Positions 29,296-37,173 of a stretch of DNA of 64,000 bases are shown one piece after another. Every line of letters starts with the position of its first letter. Position 1 is the stretch's first letter. This stretch comes from Streptomyces oceani. GTDB taxonomy: Bacteria > Actinomycetota > Actinomycetes > Streptomycetales > Streptomycetaceae. The notes below the pieces were generated by a model. It was not told where the DNA came from. It did not search any database and saw nothing but the letters and a program-made list of their open reading frames with translations. Made by a program: the position numbers and the translations under genes. The DNA lies in the NCBI RefSeq assembly GCF_001751245.1, contig NZ_LJGU01000121.1:21526-85525 (forward strand), written 5' to 3'.

Positions 29296-29877
29296 ATGTC
29301 GACATCGTTGCGGGGCGGGCAGGCCCGCGAAGACCAGCTGCTCAGCGCGACCCTTGAGGTGCTGCGTGAAGTGGGCTACAACCGTCTGACCGTGGATGCC
29401 GTCGTGTCCCGAGCGCACGCGAGCAAAGCCACGGTGTACCGTCGTTGGCCGTCCAAGTCAGACCTGATCGTGGCTGCTTTCATGAATGCGACCCGAGACC
29501 TGCCCGCCGAGCGTGACACCGGAGCACTGCGTGGCGACCTGCTCGGCGCGCTGGAGGATCTGCTGGATGAGATGGACCGGTTTGGCGATGTGATGATGGA
29601 CCTGCTCGGGGAGCTGGGTCGCAACCCCGAACTGGCCAGCACGATCCGGGACGGGTACATCGCCACGCGCCGTCAAAACCTCATCGGTGCCTTCGCCCGG
29701 GCCAAGGATCGGGGAGAGATTCCGGCCGACGTCGATGTGCAGCCGCTATGGGACCTGGCACCAGCCGTCATCTTCTTTCGGCGTTACAACATGGGCGAGG
29801 AGGTCGACGCCGAGGACGTCCGAGTCCTCGTCGATGACGTGGTGCTGCCGCTCGCATTCCGCTTCTCGGCAGGCTGA
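29296..29877 (+). CDS. TetR-family transcriptional repressor
   Basis: A 193-residue regulator. The N-terminal helix-turn-helix is YNRLTVDAVVSRAHASKATV, followed by YRRWPSKSDLIVAAF. The C-terminal helical domain (residues 75-190) contains ELGRNPELASTIRDGYIATR and is expected to bind the inducer. It is divergent from the MFS pump and flanked on both sides by near-identical palindromes, so it probably represses itself, the pump and the gene once located downstream. Confidence 0.92.
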   Translation: MSTSLRGGQAREDQLLSATLEVLREVGYNRLTVDAVVSRAHASKATVYRRWPSKSDLIVAAFMNATRDLPAERDTGALRGDLLGALEDLLDEMDRFGDVMMDLLGELGRNPELASTIRDGYIATRRQNLIGAFARAKDRGEIPADVDVQPLWDLAPAVIFFRRYNMGEEVDAEDVRVLVDDVVLPLAFRFSAG

Positions 29878-29924
29878 CCGCGTCCCGAAGTGAAGTGGGT
29901 GAGGTACGCGCATGGCGCCGAGAG

Positions 29925-29943
29925 GTACGGTACTGTACCGTTC
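29925..29943. promoter_or_regulatory. TetR operator, site 2
   Basis: GTACGGTACTGTACCGTTC (29925-29943) matches site 1 at 17 of 19 positions, differing only at the centre (T for A) and one arm base. It lies 47 bp after the tetR stop and 65 bp upstream of the methyltransferase stub at 30009, so that gene was once in the same regulon. Confidence 0.7.
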
Positions 29944-30008
29944 CAGCTTGCCGGCGCTGCCATATCAGCCTGGAACGTCCCCTCGCTGTGTGCCAGGAGA
30001 GGAGTCGC

Positions 30009-30272
30009 GTGAGGGAAGAGCCGTCCGACGAGGTATTCGACCTGGGGGTCGTCGACTATGAGGCGATCTATCAGGGGAAACGGCCCGTCCCCGGGTCAGA
30101 TGTGATCTTTGAGGCGGCCCCTTGGGGCGTCGGTGGGCTGCGGTCCATCGTAATCGACGTGGAGGTCGAAGTTCATACCCCTAGACCGCACCCCACGTCC
30201 AAGATCTCGTTACGCAGCTCCGTTGGGTCGTGCCCTGGCTCCTGTGCGGTAGGTCAAGGCGGTACGCCGTGA
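30009..30272 (+). pseudogene. N-terminal stub of a SAM-dependent methyltransferase gene
   Basis: GTG 30009 opens an 87-codon frame. Its first 45 residues (DYEAIYQGKRPVPGSD, then VIFEAAPWGVG) resemble the N-terminal lead-in of class I methyltransferases ('Y...y.G......f...PWdiG.p'). After IVIDVEVEV the sequence loses all similarity, and the AdoMet-binding motif that should follow is absent. No continuation was seen in other frames to 30400. A TetR operator sits in its upstream region. The methyltransferase reading is by motif recall, so it is moderate at best. Confidence 0.4.
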
Positions 30273-30967
30273 GTGTAGCCAGTTAAGGGTCCGAAGGGGG
30301 AAGCAAAGGACCGGCCTAAAACTGCCCGGTCTGGCCAACCGATATGCATCCTGCCGGCTGATCGTTAGTGCTTGACACCAGATGATGAGGCAGTGACGCT
30401 TGGCGCGGCGAGGTCGGTTGTCCCTCCGGAAACCGATCGCTTGCCCTCCGATCGATCGTTTACCGTAAAATTAGAATCATAGTGTAATAAATGCTGGGGA
30501 CGGGGGTTCCTTTCTATGCGATTCTGCAAGAGAGGTTGCAAGTGGGAGATTTTCAGTGTAGGACGCGAAGCTGATCCGGAGCCGAAAGTTGCATCCGGCG
30601 GCACTCCACCTCCGTCGCCTCGCCGGCGGGTGAACCATCCGCGGGTGTCTCCGCATCGGACTCTGGCGCTTCCGTTGTTCCATCCATCATGGTCATCCTT
30701 GAGTAACCCGCCGGCCATGTTCAGGATTTCTTTATGTATCAGACTCCTCATCGTTGGCATTCCGTGAGTTCGATCGCTTCCTCTGAGTGAAGTAATTCGA
30801 TTCAACGGAAATTGTCGTATTTTCGCCATTGTCGAGTGGAAAACGATTTCGGTACCTTAGCCAATCTGTTGATGTATGGGCCTGTTGAGTTCCCTCTCGT
30901 GGCGTGCGGTACGGCACGCACCTATGGAGCCCCATGGGTCACCGCTATCACTGAAGGGAGTCGCATA
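30273..30967. other. Gene-poor, AT-richer region upstream of the SARP gene
   Basis: No convincing gene is present in these 695 bases. Parts (30420-30560 and 30720-30960) are much more AT-rich than the surroundings, as promoter-bearing regions before Streptomyces activators often are. I looked for gamma-butyrolactone-receptor-like palindromes and found none. A possible 45-codon minus-strand frame (30553-30690) is listed separately. Confidence 0.5.
30553..30690 (-). CDS. Possible short acidic peptide ORF
   Basis: The minus strand has TCAAGG, six bases, then ATG ATG, opening a 45-codon frame beginning MMDGTTEAPESDAETPADGS and ending VECRRMQLSAPDQLRVLH. The acidic, Thr/Ala/Pro-rich N-terminus and short basic C-terminus look vaguely like a leader plus core. 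No modification enzyme for a ribosomal peptide is nearby. It is equally likely to be chance. Confidence 0.15.
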   Translation of the reverse strand: MMDGTTEAPESDAETPADGSPAGEATEVECRRMQLSAPDQLRVLH

Positions 30968-31735
30968 GTGGAGATAAATGTACTCGGGCCGTTGAGCGTT
31001 GTCGAAGGCGGGATCTCGATTGTGCCAACGGCCACGAAGCTGCGCCAGTTGCTGGCGCTATTAATTCTGCAAGGTGAACGAGTAGTCACCGTCTCCACAC
31101 TGATGGATGAGCTCTGGGGGGAGTCCCCGCCCAAGAGCGCATCGTCCATTCTCCAGACGTATATACTACAGCTCCGCCAGAAGATGACCCAGGCACTGGT
31201 GCACGGCGATGGCCGGAAGGCCAAGGACATATTGGTGACGCAGCCGGGCGGCTACCTGCTCCGCATCGATAGCGGGCGGCTCGATTGCCGTGAGTTCGAC
31301 CGGCTCGCCGAGGCCGGCCGCAGGGCGACCGAGGCGGGAGATTATCGGCTCGCCTCCGACCACTTCACCGGGGCCCTGGCCATGTGGCGGGGGCCGGCAC
31401 TGATCGATGTACGTGTGGGCAACGTGCTGCAGTTCGAGGCGCTGCGCATGAACGAGGCCCGAATGTCGGTGCTGCAGCAACGCATCGACGCCGACATGCA
31501 GATCGGTAGGCACGCGGCACTCGTCCCGGAACTCAGAGTGCTGGTGGCTCAAAACCCGCTCAATGAGAACCTCTGCGCCCAGTTCATGGTCTCCCTGCAG
31601 CGAACCGGTTGTGCGTGGCGCGCACTTCAGGTGTATCAGCACCTGCGCAACGCATTGGCCAGGGAACTGGGTCTGGAGCCTTCCATGGTGCTTCAGGAGA
31701 TCCATCAATCCGTGCTCGTAGGGGAGCTCGTGTGA
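30968..31735 (+). CDS. SARP-family pathway activator; TTA codon
   Basis: A 255-residue Streptomyces antibiotic regulatory protein. GTG 30968 is chosen because GAAGGGAG lies upstream and the protein then begins VEINVLGPLSVVEGGIS as in other SARPs. Residues 1-100 form the OmpR-like winged helix (KLRQLLALLILQGERVVTVS, LMDELWGESPPKSA). Residues 105-255 form the bacterial transcriptional-activator domain (YLLRIDSGRLDCREFDRLAE, YQHLRNALARELGLEP). Leu32 is TTA (31061-31063), so translation depends on bldA. SARPs bind heptameric direct repeats near the -35 region; no clear pair was found by eye. It is the probable master activator of the cluster. Confidence 0.93.
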   Translation: MEINVLGPLSVVEGGISIVPTATKLRQLLALLILQGERVVTVSTLMDELWGESPPKSASSILQTYILQLRQKMTQALVHGDGRKAKDILVTQPGGYLLRIDSGRLDCREFDRLAEAGRRATEAGDYRLASDHFTGALAMWRGPALIDVRVGNVLQFEALRMNEARMSVLQQRIDADMQIGRHAALVPELRVLVAQNPLNENLCAQFMVSLQRTGCAWRALQVYQHLRNALARELGLEPSMVLQEIHQSVLVGELV

Positions 31736-32145
31736 CATCGCGTCACCACTCCCCACCGCACAGGGGAACCCGCGCAGGGGAGGGCACACACAATCTCCGT
31801 GCTTTCCCCCGCACCGAGTGGTCGGAAGAGGCTGACGCATTCCACCGACGACGGAGCGGTCACGAGCCGGGGGCTCGCCCCGGAGTGTCGGTGCGCAAGG
31901 ACGAGCGAGCCGGGAGCAACGGTCCCCAAGCGGCTGGCAGACAGCACGCGGAGGGGGAATCGGCTGTTCGTGAAGGGCCGGTCGATTTCTTCGAGAGGGA
32001 CACGTTTCCCCAGAACAGCGACAAGCAGACGTACCGTTGCCGTGTCGACTCTGATGGGCCCCGCCGTGTAGGGAGCCGTTCGCTGGACCCGCTCCGACGA
32101 AGAGCGCCGGATGCCCGAACACAAGCATGGAAAGGTCCGCTGTGA
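31732..32145 (+). CDS. Doubtful 137-codon ORF bridging SARP and the next gene
   Basis: GTG 31732 overlaps the SARP stop (GTGA), and the TGA at 32143-32145 overlaps the GTG start of the acyl-CoA dehydrogenase-like gene (again GTGA). Such overlaps usually mean translational coupling. Against it, third-position GC is clearly lower than in neighbours, the product is Arg/Ser-rich with no recognised fold, and there is no clear ribosome-binding site. It may be real, decayed, or chance. Confidence 0.25.
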   Translation: MTSRHHSPPHRGTRAGEGTHNLRAFPRTEWSEEADAFHRRRSGHEPGARPGVSVRKDERAGSNGPQAAGRQHAEGESAVREGPVDFFERDTFPQNSDKQTYRCRVDSDGPRRVGSRSLDPLRRRAPDARTQAWKGPL

Positions 32146-33752
32146 ATCGGATCGCCATCCTGGAACGCTCCCTCTCGGAGGCGGGCAGCGCCGCGGATGG
32201 GGTCTCGCTCGCTCTGCGAGCCTGCGGATTTCCGGCCGAGTTCGTTCCCGAGCGGGTGGGCGGTCGACTACGTCGTGTGGAGGAACTGCACCAAGTGGTG
32301 CGCACTGTCCTCCGGATGGACCTTCCGGCCGCCGCTGAGCCCCAAGTCAGCGGCTTTCCCACCGCACTGAGGGTCTGGGCCGGTGGCTGCGAGCGCCAGC
32401 AACGACGGGTGGGGAAACTTCTGCTGAGAGGCGGCCGACTGGCTCCGACCGGAGGTGGCGCCGCCGCGCCGCACGACAGCTTCACGGCCCGAATACACGC
32501 CGACGAACTGCGGTTGTCCGCGGGACGGACGGCAGAGCCGCCGCCCGACTGTCAGGCGCTGGTGGTCACGGCGCGCCATGATACGGGGCGCCCGGACCGC
32601 GATCACACTGCGCTGCTGCTCACCCCCGACGAGATGCCGTCCAGTGGACGGAGTCGTACGGTCAGCTGGGAAACCGTACTGGGCGAACCGGGTAGCGGCC
32701 TTGAACTCGCCTTGCGTGCCGCCCGGTTGAGTCATGGTCTGTACGCGTCGACGGTGCTGGCCCGCCTCGATACCTTGCTGCGTGCTGCGGTGGAGTCGTG
32801 GTACGCGTCCGAGAAATCCCAACTCGTAGCCCCGCCTGGGGCAGACGTACTGGCCGGGGCCTTTCTGGATCTCTTGGTGAGCGACTGCGTCACGCTCTGC
32901 GCTGCGCGGGCGGCTCACCTCGTGCCCGACTGGGCGCCCATCTGCTCAGCAGCGGCCGGATATCTCGCCAAACGGGTGTTGAAGGAGGCCGGACACGACC
33001 TGAGCACGGTGTTGGAGGTGGCGAGACGTGACAGCGCCCACCCCTACCGGGGGTTCTCGCGGAGACTGAGCAGGCTGGCATCACCACTGTGGCCCACGGA
33101 AGATGAGGTGCCCCCCTACACCGTGCTGGTCGCGCGGCTGCCCGCGCGCACGTGGCGACGGGTGCTCAACAGCGGGGATCCGGGCGAATCGATTCCGGAC
33201 GCGCTGTACCAACTGGACGCCCCGCTGCCGGCGCTGGATCTGGCGCGGCCGATGCGTTGCTCATCCCGCGCGACGGACGACCCGCTGCTGAGTTCGCTGG
33301 CTTTCCACGCGCTGCGCGTCGGACACGCGGGGGAAGTGGCCTCGCACCCCTGCTGCCGCGCCGCGCTGGTCGAGCTGCTCAACCGTCTGGTCTCGGAAGC
33401 CGCCGAACTGAGCGAGGCGTGTGCGCCCCTGGAGGCGGCCGGACCTGGGGCGCTGCTTGGCCCGTACGCTCGTTCCCTCGCGGAGCGTTACGCGCTGCTG
33501 GTCGCCGCCACCGCCTGCGTCGGGGTGTGGTCGCAGCGACGAGACCGGGGACGGGACTTCCTGGCCGAGCCGTGCTGGCTGACGGGCGCGCTGCACCGCA
33601 TCGTGGGACTGCTCGGCGCCGCCCGACCCGAGGAGGCCTCGTTTCCCTGCTTGGAGCGCATTCACCGGGAAGTGCTGGCGCGCTATGACGAAGGACTCAG
33701 CTACGACCTGCACGCCACGTCGTTGGCCGGGCCGGCGACCCTGGGCGGCTGA
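32142..33752 (+). CDS. Acyl-CoA dehydrogenase-fold protein, divergent
   Basis: A 536-residue protein that resembles the long acyl-CoA dehydrogenase-like proteins found with ACP and AMP-ligase genes. GTG 32142 has GGAAAGG upstream. The middle region (RAARLSHGLYASTVLARLDT, AGAFLDLLVSDCVTLCAARA, AAGYLAKRVLKEAG, LSTVLEVARR) follows the helical C-terminal domain of that family. Classical FAD-contact signatures are weak. The last 200 residues, from YTVLVARLPARTWRRV, show no clear family. It may be an oxidase or dehydrogenase tailoring step, or a non-catalytic relative. The PPTase gene follows at once. Confidence 0.55.
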   Translation: MNRIAILERSLSEAGSAADGVSLALRACGFPAEFVPERVGGRLRRVEELHQVVRTVLRMDLPAAAEPQVSGFPTALRVWAGGCERQQRRVGKLLLRGGRLAPTGGGAAAPHDSFTARIHADELRLSAGRTAEPPPDCQALVVTARHDTGRPDRDHTALLLTPDEMPSSGRSRTVSWETVLGEPGSGLELALRAARLSHGLYASTVLARLDTLLRAAVESWYASEKSQLVAPPGADVLAGAFLDLLVSDCVTLCAARAAHLVPDWAPICSAAAGYLAKRVLKEAGHDLSTVLEVARRDSAHPYRGFSRRLSRLASPLWPTEDEVPPYTVLVARLPARTWRRVLNSGDPGESIPDALYQLDAPLPALDLARPMRCSSRATDDPLLSSLAFHALRVGHAGEVASHPCCRAALVELLNRLVSEAAELSEACAPLEAAGPGALLGPYARSLAERYALLVAATACVGVWSQRRDRGRDFLAEPCWLTGALHRIVGLLGAARPEEASFPCLERIHREVLARYDEGLSYDLHATSLAGPATLGG

Positions 33753-33756
33753 TGCC

Positions 33757-34596
33757 TTGCCCACCGCCTCCGACGGCCTGGTACACGTACCCGGACCCGT
33801 CGGCCCCTGGTTTCCGGTCCGCGAGAGCCTGCGGCGGTACGGAACGGCCGTGGCGTACGGCTGGGAGCTCGAGTGGTTGCCGCCGTGCCCGGATGAGACC
33901 GAGCTGCGCGGCCTTCTGGGTGGGCAGCTGCCCCGCTATCTGGAACTGACTCACCACCGCGCGCGGGAACGCTATCTCGCGTCCCGGGTCTTCTTCCGGC
34001 ACATCGTGGCCGTGGCTCTGAGCGCCCCTCCGGAGAGCGTGGACATCGGGTACATGCCGCACGGGCGTCCGTACGTCCGTGGCTGCGGCGAACTCGAAGT
34101 GAGCCTGAGCCATTCAGGCCCCTTGCAGGTCGCCGCGGTCAGCCGGGTCGGCCGCATCGGCGTGGACGCGGAAGCCGCCGACCGACCGCTGGACGGCAGT
34201 GGGTGGGACCAGAGCGTGTGCACCCCGCAGGAGCGCGTCCTGCTGGCCTCGTTACCGCCTGAGCACCGCAGCGCGGAACTGGTGAGGATGTGGACGCTGA
34301 AAGAGGCGTACAGCAAGGCGATGGGACAGGGGATGCGATATCCGTTCGAGCGGCTGGGCTTCTCCCGGTCCGGCGTGCCGGAGCGGTCGCTCGGGGAGGA
34401 CGGCGACTGGCACCCGTTGGAAGGCTGGAACTGTGCCACCACCCTGCTGGAGGGGGCTCGGCCCTACCGGGTGAGCTGGGTGCACCAGCGGCGGGAAGCG
34501 GCTGGCACCGCCTCCGCCGGCTGGCCGGCGGAGGCGGTGCTGATGGCGTTGTCACACGGTTCCCTCAGAAGGCAGGCGCGGTGGCGGGCGCCTTGA
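33757..34596 (+). CDS. 4'-phosphopantetheinyl transferase (Sfp type); TTA codon
   Basis: This enzyme attaches the phosphopantetheine arm to carrier proteins, here the PltL-like PCP and the PKS ACPs. Motifs: LEVSLSHSGPLQVAAVS, the Mg-binding GRIGVDAEAADR and WTLKEAYSKAMGQGMRYPF. TTG 33757 gives 279 residues and starts 4 bp after the upstream stop. ATG 33685 is an alternative with a GGGAAG site, but its extra 24 residues look like shadow of the overlapping gene. Leu166 is TTA (34252-34254). The 3' end overlaps the convergent halogenase gene by 32 bp. Confidence 0.9.
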   Translation: MPTASDGLVHVPGPVGPWFPVRESLRRYGTAVAYGWELEWLPPCPDETELRGLLGGQLPRYLELTHHRARERYLASRVFFRHIVAVALSAPPESVDIGYMPHGRPYVRGCGELEVSLSHSGPLQVAAVSRVGRIGVDAEAADRPLDGSGWDQSVCTPQERVLLASLPPEHRSAELVRMWTLKEAYSKAMGQGMRYPFERLGFSRSGVPERSLGEDGDWHPLEGWNCATTLLEGARPYRVSWVHQRREAAGTASAGWPAEAVLMALSHGSLRRQARWRAP

Positions 34597-35908
34597 GATC
34601 ACCCAGATACGGGTGCCACAAGTGGTTGGGGTCGTTCTCCACTGTCTCGACCACCTCGCGCATGGCGGCGAGAGCCTTGGGCTCCTCGTCGTCGTATACG
34701 TCACCCTGCAGCAACTTGAGGACGTCCAGGCGGTACCGAGGGTCCTGGACGAACGCGGTGAAGAGGATGTTGAGCCGGTAGTAGATGGAGATGAACTCGT
34801 ACCAGTTGCGCACACCACGGCGGAGTTTCGCCTCGTATGTGGCGAAGCGCGCCTTGGAGAAGTCGCCGGCCTCCGCGGCGGCGATGATGTCCTGGCTGGC
34901 TATCCGGGCGCTGTTGAGAGCCACGCTCACACCGCTGGAGAAGATCGGGTCGACGAACCGAGCGGCGTCCCCGACGAGCAGAAAGTTGTCGCCGGCGATC
35001 TGCGTCATGCCGTAGCTGTAGTCGCCCTCGGTCTTGAATGGTCGCGTCTGCTCGGCGTTCTTGAGTACGTTGAGCAGCGCGGGACGGCTGCCCACGGTGT
35101 CCCAGAAGAACTTCTCGCGGTCGCCGCCGGTTTCCTGGAACCGGCGCTTCTGACTGACAACGCCGACCGACGTGATCGTTTCCGTGATCGGGATCTGCCA
35201 CACCCAGGTGTCGCTGACGGGCAGGAAGTGGACGAAGATGTAGTCGGCCTGTTCCTTGTCGGCCGTGAGAGCTTGGCGGTCGATTCCCTTGAACCACGAG
35301 TGCACCGCGTACTGGTTGAACACCTGGTCCGCCACCTTGAACTTCTGCTGCGTTCCCAGGTGCGTACGGCGGCCGCTGGCATCTACCACCATGCGGACGG
35401 GAATGTTGACGCTTCTCCCGCCTACTTTGGCCTCGATCTGCGGTATCTCACTGTCGAAGTCGACCTTGCCGGCCCGCACGCCCTGGAACACCTTGGCACC
35501 CAACTCTTCGGCGTGCTTGAGCAGGATCTGGTCGAACTTGCCGCGGTCCACGTGGTACGTGTGGTCACGCTCCACCCCCTCCTGACTGCGTTCGTTGAAC
35601 ATGACGCCGGCCCCGCGGAAGTCGTGGGTCAGCCCACGGAATCCCATGTGGTCGATGTCGCGGTCCTCGGCCGAGGTCCAGGCCGCCCCGTACTTCTTGG
35701 GGAATCCCGCTTCCTCGACCTTGGACATGGCGTCGATCTCAAGCAGTACGGGGGTGGTAGCCGGTACGAGTGACTCCCCGACGTGCTCCCTCGGGAACAC
35801 CGCGCTCTCGAAGACGGCCACTGAGAGACCCGCCTTGGCGAGGTAGGAGGCCATGGTCGAACCCGCCGGACCACCGCCGATGATTCCGACGTCGAACTCT
35901 GCGTCCAC
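34565..35908 (-). CDS. FADH2-dependent pyrrolyl-PCP halogenase (PltA-like)
   Basis: A 447-residue flavin halogenase. FAD motif GGGPAGS (residues 11-17), halogenase signature WVWQIP (235-240) and VGDAARFVDPIFSSGVSVAL are all intact. GESLVPATTPVLLEIDAMSK and a Lys pair at 71-72 (GFPKKYG), one of which is the likely hypochlorite-relay lysine, match the PltA/pyrrole subgroup. Length equals PltA (about 449). These enzymes chlorinate pyrrole-2-carboxyl groups held on a carrier protein, and the carrier gene is the next one upstream in the same operon. Expected action: one or two chlorines on the pyrrole ring. It is the last gene of the minus-strand operon. Confidence 0.9.
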   Translation of the reverse strand: MDAEFDVGIIGGGPAGSTMASYLAKAGLSVAVFESAVFPREHVGESLVPATTPVLLEIDAMSKVEEAGFPKKYGAAWTSAEDRDIDHMGFRGLTHDFRGAGVMFNERSQEGVERDHTYHVDRGKFDQILLKHAEELGAKVFQGVRAGKVDFDSEIPQIEAKVGGRSVNIPVRMVVDASGRRTHLGTQQKFKVADQVFNQYAVHSWFKGIDRQALTADKEQADYIFVHFLPVSDTWVWQIPITETITSVGVVSQKRRFQETGGDREKFFWDTVGSRPALLNVLKNAEQTRPFKTEGDYSYGMTQIAGDNFLLVGDAARFVDPIFSSGVSVALNSARIASQDIIAAAEAGDFSKARFATYEAKLRRGVRNWYEFISIYYRLNILFTAFVQDPRYRLDVLKLLQGDVYDDEEPKALAAMREVVETVENDPNHLWHPYLGDLKAPATAPAF

Positions 35909-35984
35909 TGTGTTCTCCGTTTCGCTGGGCGCCCTTCGCCCGAGGTGGATGTCCTGTGCTCATTGCCGAGGATTCGAAGCGGGG

Positions 35985-36257
35985 TTACGCCGCCTCGTCC
36001 GTGAGACCGCACACCATATTTGTGATGGCTGTCACGTTGGTGAAATTTTTCGCGGTGAGATGGGTTGGCGGAACGACTACTCCGAGGTCTGTCTGGATGA
36101 AATTGATCAGCAGTGAGGTGTTCATCGAGCTGAGTACACCCCATTCCAGCAAGGGGGTGTCGCCGGACAACTCAGAGACATCGCTTCCGTCCAAGAAGTT
36201 GTCACCGATGTACTTGCTGATGACCTTGCTCACTACGTCGCGGTCGGTCACGTCCAT
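35985..36257 (-). CDS. PltL-like peptidyl carrier protein for proline/pyrrole
   Basis: A 90-residue carrier protein. The phosphopantetheine site is Ser44 in LLEWGVLSSMNTSLLINFI. The WG-x-L-x-SMN context is the hallmark of prolyl/pyrrolyl carrier proteins such as PltL, unlike the GxDSL of PKS ACPs. ATG 36257 follows AGGGAGAAG. It should carry proline, then the oxidised and chlorinated pyrrole, and hand it to the first KS. It lies between thioesterase and halogenase genes. Confidence 0.92.
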   Translation of the reverse strand: MDVTDRDVVSKVISKYIGDNFLDGSDVSELSGDTPLLEWGVLSSMNTSLLINFIQTDLGVVVPPTHLTAKNFTNVTAITNMVCGLTDEAA

Positions 36258-36315
36258 TGTTCTTCTCCCTGGGTAAGGTGAATTCCCGGATGTCTTCTCG
36301 AAATGGTCAGGTGTG

Positions 36316-37095
36316 TCAGAGTCCGCTGGGTGCCAGGCTCGTCGTGTGCGCGGGTTCAGCGGCCGGCGCGGGTTCCGAAGTGTGTATGAGCCGTCGTAGA
36401 CGAGCCGCGAGCATGGTTCTGAACTCCTCCTCGTCCAGTAGGAAATGGCCGCTGGAAAGCACCGACATTTGGAATTCCGCCGTTGTCTCGTGTGCCCATT
36501 CGAACACCTGCGGTAGCTCGATGAGCTTGTCCCGGCGACCGGCGTAGACAGTGAGTGGAACCCGCATCGCCGGCCCTGGCGACCTGGTGTATGTCTCCGT
36601 GAGGCGCAGGTCGTGGCGGATGGCCGGAAGGTATGCCCGCAGTAGTTCCGGTACAGCGAGCAGTTCCGCGGGGAGCCCGCCATAGTGGGCGAGTTCGGTG
36701 ATGAGTTGGTCGTCCGTCAGTTCGTGCATCGGTCGGTGTGAGAGCGTTCCGGTAGGGGAGTTCCGTCCCGCTACCAGCAGTGCTCGGGGAGGAGTACCCA
36801 ATCGGCATAGCTGTCGGCTTAATTCGAATCCCAGAATCGAACCGAAGCTGTGCCCGAAAATGGCGAAACGTTCGGTGTCCGCGGACCGGACCGTGGGGAG
36901 GAGTCCCGCGACCAGCTGGTCGAGATCCTCGTCCAGTGGTTCTCGCAATCGAGTTCCATGGCCGGGTAACTCCAGTGGCACCACCCGGCACCCGCGCGGA
37001 ACGAACGATTCCCACAACCGGTACGGAGTCGCACTGCCTCCCGCGTGCGCGAGGCAGTAAAGCGTCAGTTGTTCTTCGGCGGATGATGGCGGCAC
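36316..37095 (-). CDS. Type II thioesterase; likely chain release (PltG-like); TTA codon
   Basis: A 259-residue alpha/beta hydrolase. GTG 37095 is chosen because AAAGGAGAT lies nine bases upstream; the longer frame adds a low-quality N-terminus. The nucleophile Ser83 is in GHSFGS, LYCLAHAGGSATPYRLWESF is the type II TE start, and YAGRRDKLIE and SSGHFLLDEEE carry the Asp and His. No PKS protein here ends in a TE domain, so this enzyme may catalyse release (or Claisen closure), as PltG is thought to do, in addition to clearing misprimed carriers. Leu92 is TTA (36820-36822). Confidence 0.88.
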   Translation of the reverse strand: MPPSSAEEQLTLYCLAHAGGSATPYRLWESFVPRGCRVVPLELPGHGTRLREPLDEDLDQLVAGLLPTVRSADTERFAIFGHSFGSILGFELSRQLCRLGTPPRALLVAGRNSPTGTLSHRPMHELTDDQLITELAHYGGLPAELLAVPELLRAYLPAIRHDLRLTETYTRSPGPAMRVPLTVYAGRRDKLIELPQVFEWAHETTAEFQMSVLSSGHFLLDEEEFRTMLAARLRRLIHTSEPAPAAEPAHTTSLAPSGL

Positions 37096-37173
37096 TTGGG
37101 TAGATCTCCTTTCCGATGCCCGTCGACTAACATCGTTGGCAGGCAACAGCGCTGGCATGGGATGCGCACGGCG

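Noticed and set aside
30365..30829. 154-codon minus-strand frame in the region before the SARP
   Set aside because: Composition is not gene-like, it spans AT-rich promoter-like DNA, and no ribosome-binding site or family match is seen.
37096..37158. Longer N-terminus for the thioesterase (start at 37158)
   Set aside because: AAAGGAGAT sits nine bases before GTG 37095, and the extra residues precede the normal start of the family.
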